Below the pieces are notes generated by a model that saw only the letters and a list, made by a program, of their open reading frames with translations, did no database searches and was not told where the DNA came from. A program made the translations under genes and the position numbers. Shown here piece by piece: positions 54,647-64,000 of a stretch of 64,000 bases of DNA (position 1 is the stretch's first letter; each line of letters opens with the position of its first letter). Origin of the DNA: Nicotiana tabacum (taxonomy: Eukaryota; Streptophyta; Magnoliopsida; Solanales; Solanaceae); assembly GCF_000715075.1 (NCBI RefSeq), contig NC_134082.1, positions 194,545,948 through 194,609,947 on the forward strand, in the 5' to 3' direction.

Positions 54647-57600
54647 TGTGAGCACGTGATTTTTGCCTCATACGAATTACTCCAAAAGAATTCCCAAAAT
54701 TAGGTCTTTTCTTTAATTATGTGTTATTTTTAGGAATTATTGTGCGATTTTCCTGATTGTTTGCATATGTTTGTGTGCATGTTTAATTTTATTAATGCAT
54801 TAAAAATACAAAAAATATATCATATGCATTTAAGATTTGATTTTTACATTTTTGGAATTAATTAATAATTAGGTGTTTTACAAAAATGAAAATTCACAAA
54901 AAATAACATATTTTTGTATTTTGGTCAAATTGTGTGATTTTCTTTTAATATAGTGTTTAATGATTTGTGATAGGTATTATTTAAAGTTAATTAATATTTT
55001 TAAGCTAATTTATGTCTTTTATAATTTAATTTAGGATTTTTAAGTTTTAATTTTAAAAAAAGAAAAGAAAATTGAAACGGAAAAGAAAATAAGAAGAGGA
55101 AAATCTGGTTGGCTCAATTTAGTCAGGCCCAAAACAAAAACCCACCCCAGACCTAATCCCCAGTCTAGCCCAACCCGTTCCCTGCCCGGTCCGCCCCTAC
55201 CAGAACCAAACGACGTCGTTTGGACACGTTTTGATCAGGGCCGTCGATTTCATTTGAACGAACGGCCCAAAGCCTTGTCCATTACCCGACCACAACCCAT
55301 TTCATCTGAGACCGATCCGGTCTCTAACTCACTTAAACAACGTCGTTCCATTTAGTCAGATGATCCAAGCCGTTGATCTCGTTTGATCGAACAGCCTGGA
55401 TCCAATTTCACCCCTAGTATATATTTGTCCAAACAGACCCCACCCCCTCATAACCCCCTAGCTCATCGCTCATCTTCCTCACCCAAACCCTAGAGATCAG
55501 CCACCACCATTCCCCACCGCCTTCCGGTGGCGGCGCCGACTCCAATCAAACCCAAATTTACACCCCAGAACCACCCCGAGCCCCTCTTTCCAAATCCATG
55601 ACTCGTTTCCCTCGAATTACCCTAGTACTTCTTGAATCTTCAATCGAAGTTGTCCGGTCCCGAAATCCCCAAACCCTAGCCCTCCCAATCGACCCCAAAT
55701 TAACACCACACAACCCCCATAACTCCCTCATACCAAATCCATCAAGGGTTTCCTTCGAATCTGACCGGAACTCGTCGAATTTTAAATCTAAGTTCGAACC
55801 TAAAAGTTTAAAATCAGTTTCCGTTGAGCCTGGTGACATGCATCGATCCAAGCCTCTAGTTTTTTTGATTTGAAGGTCGACACTACAAAACCGATGTTGT
55901 TCATTTGTTCTTGATAAAGAACAAATGATTAGCATTAGTTTGGGGTGAGTCACAGTATCAAAGCCAAACCCAAGTTCGAGCCTGTCCGGTGAGTTCTTTC
56001 TTAGTTTTTGTTTATTTACATTAGTGTTATTCTGATATTCGTCATCCTCATCTCTTTTTCTTTTCTGGTCAATTTCAAATTCGATCAGTACTCTGGTAAA
56101 TTATTCTATTCATTGTTTGTTTCTTTAGGATTGGTTTCGTTGATTTGTTTCGTATAGTTGGGATATCAGTAGACCTTGAAATCATATTTCGTTTAGTCAC
56201 TTAGTCAGAATAGTTAGGATTAGTTCAATAAGTTTGGTATTAACCTCTTGTCTAATTATGTCAATGAGAACTGATTAATATAAGTAATTCAAGTGTTTAC
56301 CTACTTAAGAAGTTTCTAATGGATAGTAGGTTTAGGATTACACTAATAGATTAAATAATTGAGTAGGATAATTGAGTGGACAACTGAGTGGATGATTAAA
56401 GAAATGAAAAGTTGAATTGGTAGTGGAAAATGCACTAATTGAATGCCCATTTAAGGGAGCTGAAAATTAGAAGAAGATAGGGGATTCGAAGAGGTATAGA
56501 GCTTAAGAAATAGAAGAGAGAACATTCTGAAAATACTGAAAAAATACAAAGTGGAAAGAAAGGAAGAATTTCTGAAAATATTGAAAAAGACGGAGATTTT
56601 AAAATTGAAACATACAGAGAAGGATTCGGAGAGGAAAGGAGATAGGAAAAAAGATACAGAAAGAGAGCTTAAGAAATAGAAGAGGGAACACTCTGAAAAT
56701 GCTGAAAAATACAGAGCGGAAAGAAAGGAAGAATTTCTGAAAATATTGAGAAGACAGAGATTTTAAGATTGAAACATATAGAGATAGATATAGAGATAAA
56801 TTCTGAAAAATACCAGGCAGCTGTAGAAATTACTATTTCATTATGTTACCTTGGCGATTTCTTAGATTTTGAATTCCTGAAATGAATCCTAGTTTACTGT
56901 TTCATTGATCTCTCTTGTTTCGATTTTCAAATTTTCAATCTGTCAAATCTATTTTGGTTTATTCGAGTGTTTGAAGTGGATTGGATTTAGTCTTGAGTGG
57001 GTGTGAAGTTTGTTGAATAAGTCAGTACTCTACTAGTTTCTGGGTTGATCTCAACACTTGGTTGTTTGAACCTGAGACTTACTTGCTGTGACTGCTGCTG
57101 CTTGGCTACTGATCTCACATTTCTTACTTCCTCTCATTTTCCAGGTATGCTTCAGCATTTGAGTAGCATATGAGATGTAAAGGGAAGCTATGTAGTTGAT
57201 TTAGATAGTGAATAAAATGGCCTTTGTTTTTAAACGATTTGTTCATGTGTTTTCTTGTCTAAATTAGCTTGATTACCTTGACATTACTGTATTCAGTCAT
57301 GACTTATGCCGTATATTTTAGGAAGATGCTTGAACTTTGGTTTTGTTATTTTAATTCTAGATTAGATGAACTCCTTCTCAAATACCTGTGTGTTGGGACT
57401 GTTATGAATGGAATTTAGTGAGTGTTGCTGTTATTCGAGCTAATAGTTTGAGTCATGCATCTTTCATTTATGTTTAGGTTTGATCACATGAATTGCTCGT
57501 TGGAATTGTTGCTGGAGATTCTGTGGTCTCAGTATTAAAATTAAGTAATGTTTGGTTGATTGTGAAATGCATCTGGTTTTATCATCAGTAGGGTGGTTTG

Positions 57601-59598
57601 TTAATGCCAAAATTAACATGTGTTAAAGAATAGTTTGGGTCCTCATTCACCTCGACATTTCTTGTAGTCAGGCATAAGGCTTTGGGTTCTCAATATGGTT
57701 AGTGTTGAATAATGGATAAATTTCCTAGCTAATACATATAATGTGTTAATACTGATTAATTCAGGTTTTAATTATAGTTTATCTTGATTTGTAATTCATT
57801 TTAGCATAAAATATGTGTTGTTGAAAATTGGCCTTAATTCAATGCTGGTCGTGCATGCGTGAGTTCGACCCGCGAGTCCAGTATAGGCGTGATTTCATTG
57901 AGGCATGGGCTCCTCTCATGGGCTTGAATCTGAAGAGACTTGTAAAAATCAAAATAGCATATTTTGGGCCTGCTGAATTTTGCTAGCCCAATTCCCTCGT
58001 TTGTTTGGTTGTTAATAGCAAATTCAGTTCGGGCTTTAACATTGAGTATATGTTGAACTCCAGGGGTTTCTTTTCTTTCGTAATTAATTAAGTTCACTAA
58101 ATGAATTGGAGGTGAGCCACATTAGACGAATCATAATTTGTGGCCCTCACGGGTTAATTCTTAAACTTTTGGTTAAAATAAATCGAGGTGCGCCGTGTCG
58201 AACAAAAATCTCAATTGCATGGCCCTCGTTCAATTAATCTTGTTTATCCTTAGGAATTGAGGCGTGCCACCAGCAATTTAACCATACATAGCCCTCGTAT
58301 TAATTTAGACATAAAAATGACAAATGTTCAAAGTTTTCTTTAGGCACGTTTAATATACTATCGTGGTTGTGGACACGTTCGCGTGACATAATTACGATTT
58401 CTAAAAACAAAACCGGAGTATGTGTTCGCACAATTATGGCCAAACTTTTTTAATAATAATAAAGCATGGTTAATCATGGACGAAATAATTATGTAGTATC
58501 CCCAAGTCATAAATCGGTTAAATTTTTCATTCTTGTGAATAGACCATAAACTAACAAATTTTCTTTATAAGATAGTAAGTTTCTTTTACATAAAGAAAAG
58601 TTTTCCTCTCTGAGTATACAATTTTTAAGCTGCTTAGCCATGAAAGTTGAAAATTTCTAAGTGTTAATGTGGTAGGAATATTTTTTTAAAAAAAAGGGAG
58701 AAGAAAGATTATGTGCTTAAGATATATAATCCATAAAGTGCATTAGGTAGCTTGTTTGAAGTTTTGTTTTAATATCAAAAGACTATAAAGTTTTATTTTT
58801 TATGTTTTGCTCAGTTTTCTATGTTAGCAAAATTTGTTGCTTTGTGTGGTAATATTTTTGTTTTCTGTTAACATAGTTCTTAAGAATGCAAGTATTTAAT
58901 TTTTGAAATTTTAATCCTAAAATGCGAGAATGAGGAAGGCTCACTGTTGGTCCATGAAAATCTTGGTTTCACATATTTACCTCAAAACCAAATCGATAGT
59001 ATGCTTTTAGATATGATCATAATAAATCAATCATCATGATTGTGTACATGTTCGCATGACATAATTACGATTTTTCAAAATAAATTAAGGTACGCGTCCA
59101 CGCGACTTTGACTAAGTTTTTTTTTCTTAAATAAACTAAGTGTTGTGAATTGTGTACACGTACGCATGATATGACTCTTGACACGCCAAACCACATGAGT
59201 ATACGTATGCGTAACTCGATAATTCTTTAAGTACGAGTAAATCACGTAATTAAAAGCGGTAAAGGTAAAATGCATGTAGTTTCTAAACACATAATTAAAT
59301 AATTTAAACCAAGTATAAATTGTTAAGCGACCGTGCTAGAACCACGGAATTCGGGAGTGCCTAACACCTTCTCCCGGGTTAAAAGAATTCCTTCCCGGAT
59401 TTCTAATTCGTAGGATACAATACAGAATCAATCTTTTCCTCGATTTGGGATTCGAACCGGTGACTTGGGACACCATAAATTATCCCAAGTGGCGACTCTG
59501 AATCTTTAAATAAATGAATCTAGTTTCGATTGTCCTTTAATTGGAAAAACTCTCTTATACACTCCTTTCCGGGGGTGTAGTAAAAAGGAGGTGTGACA
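54647..59598 (+). mobile_element. Element D 5' LTR
   Basis: A 4952-bp LTR from TGTGAGCACGTGATTTTTG to GGAGGTGTGACA. U3 has AAACGACGTCGTTT at 55208-55221 and a second AAACAACGTCGTT at 55335, and a TATA box (TATATAT, 55418-55424). Downstream are a stem CATTTGTTCTT/AAGAACAAATG near 55896-55926, a donor GTGAGT at 55989 and a CAG|GTATGC acceptor-like site at 57142-57145. The U5 stem CGGGAG/CTCCCG is at 59352-59376 and a PBS-like motif at 59490-59501. A purine-rich duplicated block lies near 56470-56790. No gene; a 91-codon frame (55598-55873) resembles leader frames of A and B only in short repeated words. Confidence 0.93.
56470..56800 (+). repeat. Duplicated purine-rich block in D LTR
   Basis: Two partly overlapping copies of about 165 bp containing GCTTAAGAAATAGAAGAG and GAAAGAAAGGAAGAATTTC, in direct orientation. 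It lies inside the putative LTR intron. Confidence 0.75.
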
Positions 59599-59602
59599 GC
59601 TC

Positions 59603-59619
59603 TGGCGACTCCGCTGGGG
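59603..59619 (+). other. Primer-binding site of D (tRNA-Arg type)
   Basis: TGGCGACTCCGCTGGGG, four bases after the LTR. It is the least changed PBS in the window. Confidence 0.9.
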
Positions 59620-60164
59620 AGCGAACCTAGAATCCTGATTCAGGGTTCAAGAATTTGAGCTTAGAATAATTATTATATTTGGTTTTATTTTTTTTATCTA
59701 GTTTTGTTCATATGTTTGTGCTTAATGTGCGAAATTTTGCTTTTTAACGCTTTGATATTATCTAAACTGTATATATAAACTATTGCGAAACCCTTCTTCT
59801 TTCTGAGTCTTCTGAATTTATGGTGCACATGTGCGCGTGGCCCACCTTTCTATTAGAAGTCATACCAAATAGAACGAAGTTGGGCCAAGTAACTAGGTCG
59901 GGTAGACTTTCATGCTCCCGGTACATTGCCCCCACTTCGGCTCAAGCTATCCGCTTGGGTAAGCCAGGTCTAGAACAGTATACCCCAGGTTTTACACTTA
60001 GAATAACTCAGCTTCATGTCGGATCCCTAGTAGGAACGTTTGTTTGCATCATGTGCATTTGACTTCGGAGACTCAACACAAGGGTTGAGTCTGTCTAGGA
60101 TAGGTGTACCCTGAAATGAAAAGACCATCCTGATGCATCTTACTTGTGCATTCATTTGTTTCGG
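59620..60164 (+). other. Leader of element D
   Basis: Non-coding leader similar to B. It shares GGATCCCTAGTAGGAACG (near 60020) and GAAAAGACCATCCTGATGCA. A small frame (59820-60062) aligns with one in B but has no known domain. It lacks the ORF1 acceptor and ATG because of the deletion at about 60165. Confidence 0.6.
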
Positions 60165-62153
60165 ATTGGGGGCAGAAATGGGTCATTAAGTATTTGGGAT
60201 CTCTCACAGATATTATGAAAGTTAAACCACGCGATGATTTGATTACGGCACTAGTGACTTTTTGGGACCCTGTTCACAATGTCTTTCGCTTCTATGATTT
60301 CGAGCTTAGTCCCACATTAGAAGAAATAGTTGGATATTCCAGTTTTGACGGAGATTTGAGAAATCAGAATCTTGTCTTTCCAAAGGCTCCCTCAGTACAT
60401 CGATTCTTTGGTCTTCTGAATATCAGTAATCAAATCAAAAAAAGCAACGTTGTCAAAGGGTGTTGTTCTTTCAACTTCCTACATTCAAGGTTCGGAAAGC
60501 CGGATGGATTTGAAATTCATGAAAAGGGCCTTACTAACAAACAAAACAAGGGCACCTGGCAGATTCACCGACGCTTCGCTTTCATGGTGGCTTTTCTAGG
60601 AATCATGGTCTTCCCAAATAAAGAGCGGACGATTGATATTCGCATAGCCAGAGTCGTACAAGTCCTCACTACCATAGAACATCACATTCTTGCCCCGATC
60701 ATTCTATCAGACATTTATCGGGCGTTGACTTTGTGTAAATCCGGGGCAAAATTCTTCGAAGTTTGCAATATTTTGTTGCAAATGTGGTTGACTGAACATC
60801 TCCGACATCACCCCAAGTTCATGCAGTATGGTCCAAGCAAGGAAAATTTCATTGAGAGTTATGAAGAAAGAATAAAAGATTATAAATCTCCAGAAGGGGT
60901 GGAAGCCTGGATATCCCATTTAAGATCTTTAATGGCGAGTCAAATTGAGTGGACTTTGGGATGGCTCCCGGTAAGAGAGGTGATACACATGTCAACCTTG
61001 AAGAGTTATTTGCTGCTGTTGGGTTTAAGAAGCGTCCAGCCGTATGCACCACAGAGAGTTCTAAGACAGCTAGGGAGATACCAAGTGGTGCCTGATGATG
61101 AATATTTGAGTGCGCAAGTGATTGAACTACACCCTGAAGCCACTCTCCCTGATGCTTTAATCCAGCGGATTTGGAATGGTTGTCGATACTGGGAAGATGA
61201 TACCCAAGTTACAGATCCTGCGAAAGGCGAGATAATCCGGGTTATGCTAGGTGGTTTGAGAAAAGATCCCGTCTGGATGATGCACCAGAACCTGATCCTA
61301 GAAGGCCCATAAAAAGACCGCATGTTCAAGCCTTTGATGACAAAATCCAAGAACGGTTGGCTTGGGGTGAAAAGGAAAAGGGGTACAAAGCAACTATTCA
61401 TACCTTAGAAGAAAGCCTGAGGAACCTCAATTTGGAGAAAGACTTACAGGCACAAGAAGTAGAAGGTGAAAAGAAGAGTCTGATTAGCGGGAATAAAACT
61501 CTCCGCACTCAGTTTCAATATATGAAGAAAGCCTCTGAAGCGCCAGTGAGAAGTTTGAAAGATCGGAAAATCATTGTCAATCTGATGAAAAAAATGCAAG
61601 ATTATGACTCCATTTTGACAAAGACTGAAAGGCCTTAGACAAAGCTAAGGAAAAAATCTTACAGCTAAATGAGGAGGCCAAATCAAGTAAGGAACACCAA
61701 GTAATGAGATTCGAAGAAGAAATGGCTCAATTCAAGAGAGAGAAGGACCATTGGATACATTCAGAAGCTCAACTTCATGCACAGTTAGAAGAAATGAGAA
61801 GGTATAATAGAGAACATCAGCACGCAGATATTGATAGGGAGAGAGCACAGGCAAGACTCGATCAATCCAGACTTCGAGCTCAATTAGAGTCAGCTTTAGA
61901 TTGTGAAGACCACATAAGAGATATAGCCACCACTCGCCAACAGCGATTGCAAAACCAAGACCAAAATCTCCAAGATTTCAGAGCACAAATCCATGATTTG
62001 GCTGTTTATACTTCTCAAAGTTACGTGAACTGCCAAGGGATGGATTATGAAAGGTTTCTAGAGCATGCACCTACTTTTGCTCGTCATATTGCAATGGAGT
62101 TAGAGAGGATGTACCGTACACTAGGAGGTCAGCCGGGTCAAGCCCCACCGTGA
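60165..62153 (+). pseudogene. ORF1 of element D (5' deleted and frameshifted)
   Basis: Homologous to ORF1 of B from the KWV(V/I)K(H/Y)LG block on, without the start codon region. The frame runs to about 61245, shifts, continues at 61357-61638, shifts again, and ends at 62153 with the same C-terminus as B (ERMYRTLGG). The globular part and the Glu/Arg/Gln-rich coiled-coil part are both recognisable. It cannot give an intact product. Confidence 0.88.
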
Positions 62154-62366
62154 GCAGATGTTCCAGTGATTAAAAGTAAAAGATTGTGGAGTGAAACGTA
62201 GTCATAGTTATTGGAACTTTTCATATAATAGTCATGTTTTAGTTTAAGTCCATGTTGAGTCTTTTAAACCATTTTCTTAAAGTATTGTCCAAATGTAATG
62301 TCATTTCTGTCTTTGTACTGTTTTGTTTGTTAAAATAAATAAAAGTATTAATAATTGTTTCCACCA

Positions 62367-62430
62367 GAACTACGCTCGGTCTGATTCATGCAGGGTCATG
62401 ATACGTAGGCAATCTTCATAAGATTCGACC
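62367..62430 (+). other. Two-hairpin intercistronic module, D between ORF1 and gag
   Basis: Outer stem CTACG/CGTAG, inner stem TCATG-CAGGGT-CATGA, second hairpin AATCTT-CAT-AAGATT. All stems are fully paired. Confidence 0.78.
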
Positions 62431-62729
62431 ACAACCAAAAGAAAAGAATAAAATTAAAAAGGGGAGGGAATAAAAGATAGGCGTGAGTGACAATAAAAGG
62501 GAAAGGTCAGAAAAAGCTGGGATGACATAAGAAACCGAGCAAATACATGGTAGAAATGACTAATTGCCTAGGTGCATTGCATCCCTATGTGTGGTTGTTT
62601 ATTTGTTAAAACTCTGATCATTAACAAGTTTGGTTGTCATTATTACAGAATTCAAGCAGTTAGTTTATCTAGAGTATATTGGCACATTATCATTACCAAA
62701 CCAGATCAAAAAGACCAATACCAGAAATC

Positions 62730-64000
62730 ATGTCTATCCTGGATGTCGATACAAGTGTTGAGGTAGAGGAGTTGGATGTCAGTAAAATGAAAGAGGAGAT
62801 GCTCAAACTTAAGAAACAGATGGCCAAGATGTATCAGGCCTGTTCTAAAGGACAATCACCCCTAGCTTACCCTGCTAACCCTGCTTCCACCCCACCACCG
62901 GCTCAAACTCAGGATCATCCTGCCCCCGATCTATCCCCGAACTTTCCCATTTACCAGCACTACTGGGGCACCACTTCTCATACACCACAATCTCCACCCC
63001 TAAACCAATTCCATACCCTCCTCCACCAGTAACTCCTGTCTTTGTAGTACCTCCACCAGTTACACTCCACAAATCTCCTAGCAAGCCTATGTTTCAGGCC
63101 TAGGACAACCAATACTACCCTTCGGAGCCCACTTTCAAAGCTCCAGAAACCCATTCATATACTTCTCGCTTTGACCTCCCGATAGAAGCTGATAAACCAA
63201 TCAAAAATACCGAACAGGAAGAGATGTTAAGGAAAGTTAAAAGCTTAGAACAATCATTCAGAGACATGCGGGGGTTGGGAGGGCAAGTCAGCGTAGCCTA
63301 CAAGGACCTATGTCTGTTCCCGAATGTGCAATTACTGACAGGTTTCAAGATGCCCAAGTTCGATCTATACAACGGGCACGGCGATCCAGTAGCCCACTTG
63401 AGGGGTTTTTGCAGCAAGATGAGGGGAGCTGGAGGAAAAGATGAATTTTTAATGGCTTACTTCAGTCAGAGTTTGAGTGGATCAACATTGGAATGGTATA
63501 CCCACCAGGACCATTGGAGATGGTACACATAGGATGATCTGGCGCAAGCATTTGCTTTTCACTTCCAATACAATCTTGAGATTATTCCAGATCGAATATC
63601 CTTGACCAAACTTGAGAAGAAGCACAGTGAAAGCTTCAGAGAATATGGTTTTCGATGGAGGGAGCAAGCAGCAAGAGTAGATCCCCAATGAAGGAAAGTG
63701 AGATGGTAGATTACTTCCTACAGGCTTTGGAACCTACATACTATGGCCATTTGGTCTCAGCTGTGGGAAAGTTATTCAACGAAGTAGTAAAGATGGGGGG
63801 CATGGTAGAATAAGGCCTCAAGTCGAATAAAATCATGAGCTATTCGGCTATCAAAGCAACTATTCAGGCTATTCAAGGGCGGCATAGGAGGGATTGGGAA
63901 GAAGAAAAGAGAGGAAACAACAATAGTTGATTCAGGAACTTGGTCCGGATCCAGAGGTTCACCTTACCACTACAATCAACCTCGACCCCACCAACAAACT
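62730..64000 (+). pseudogene. gag: gag of element D (broken, runs off the window)
   Basis: Begins Met-Ser-Ile-Leu-Asp-Val-Asp as in B. Breaks: a frameshift near 62990-63020, TAG near 63102, TAG at 63530-63532 (a Trp codon in B), a shift near 63686, TAA near 63811 and a further shift near 63880. The Gag core with GFKMPKFDLYNGHGDP is encoded at about 63342-63390. An acceptor-like TTATTACAG ends at 62648, before the gag exon. Protease and pol are not in the window. Confidence 0.88.

Larger units (their letters stand above)
54647..64000 (+). mobile_element. Element D: Tat/Ogre gypsy retrotransposon, 5' part
   Basis: 5' LTR, PBS, leader, broken ORF1, intercistronic module and the start of a broken gag; the rest lies beyond 64000. 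It is much closer to B than to A in ORF1, gag and leader. A deletion relative to B joins the leader to the middle of the ORF1 N-terminal region near 60165. Confidence 0.92.

Overview
The window is plant nuclear DNA made almost entirely of nested LTR retrotransposons. I see no host protein-coding gene, rRNA or tRNA gene, or CRISPR array. Four large Ty3/gypsy elements (called A, B, C, D here) belong to the Tat/Ogre type: LTRs of about 4-5 kb, a tRNA-Arg-type primer site, an extra ORF upstream of gag, and an intron between protease and reverse transcriptase. A fifth element (E) is a decayed Del/Tekay-like chromovirus-type gypsy copy. Element size and style suggest a eudicot with a large genome. 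Solanaceae is my guess from general similarity, with low confidence.

Layout. E (minus strand, 51230-54646 visible) is the oldest layer. C (plus strand) inserted in the integrase zinc-binding region of E; only its 3' UTR (1-1740) and its 3' LTR (1741-4205 plus 49688-51229) are in view. A (plus strand, 4206-49682, TSD CATAT) inserted in the 3' LTR of C. B (minus strand, 23868-46444, TSD CCCCT) inserted in the 3' LTR of A. Independently, D (plus strand, from 54647 past the window end) inserted in the gag of E. Insertion order is therefore E, then C, then A, then B, with D dated only as later than E.

Genes. The plan of A and B is LTR, PBS, leader, ORF1 (N-terminal domain plus long coiled coil), gag-protease-G-patch-like, short intron, RT-RNaseH-integrase, long structured 3' UTR with a tandem array, PPT, LTR. 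In A, ORF1 is intact, gag-pro has two nonsense codons, and pol has one frameshift and three nonsense codons. In B, pol is fully open (1150 codons), ORF1 has one nonsense codon, and gag-pro has three nonsense codons and two frameshifts. D has a leader/ORF1 deletion and further damage. In both A and B the stop codon closing gag-pro lies inside the first bases of the putative intron (GTAG), and splicing joins the gag-pro frame to pol.

Most interesting non-coding structure. (1) A roughly 60-70 nt two-hairpin module recurs nine times at the ORF junctions and before the PPT, with paired-base changes between copies. (2) A second hairpin family, each copy introduced by AAATGAGAGAG and sharing a 2:1 internal loop, lies downstream of pol in A and B. 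(3) A U5 hairpin changes its stem by compensatory substitution across all four elements. (4) Every LTR carries a hairpin, then a splice-donor-like site, then about 1 kb later a CAG|GTA acceptor/donor-like junction. (5) The primer-binding motif is repeated about 110 bp upstream of the true PBS in every LTR. (6) Three of the elements carry 3' UTR tandem arrays with the same 45-bp period; the array in A is full of plant telo-box motifs. All structural claims were made by eye and need computation.
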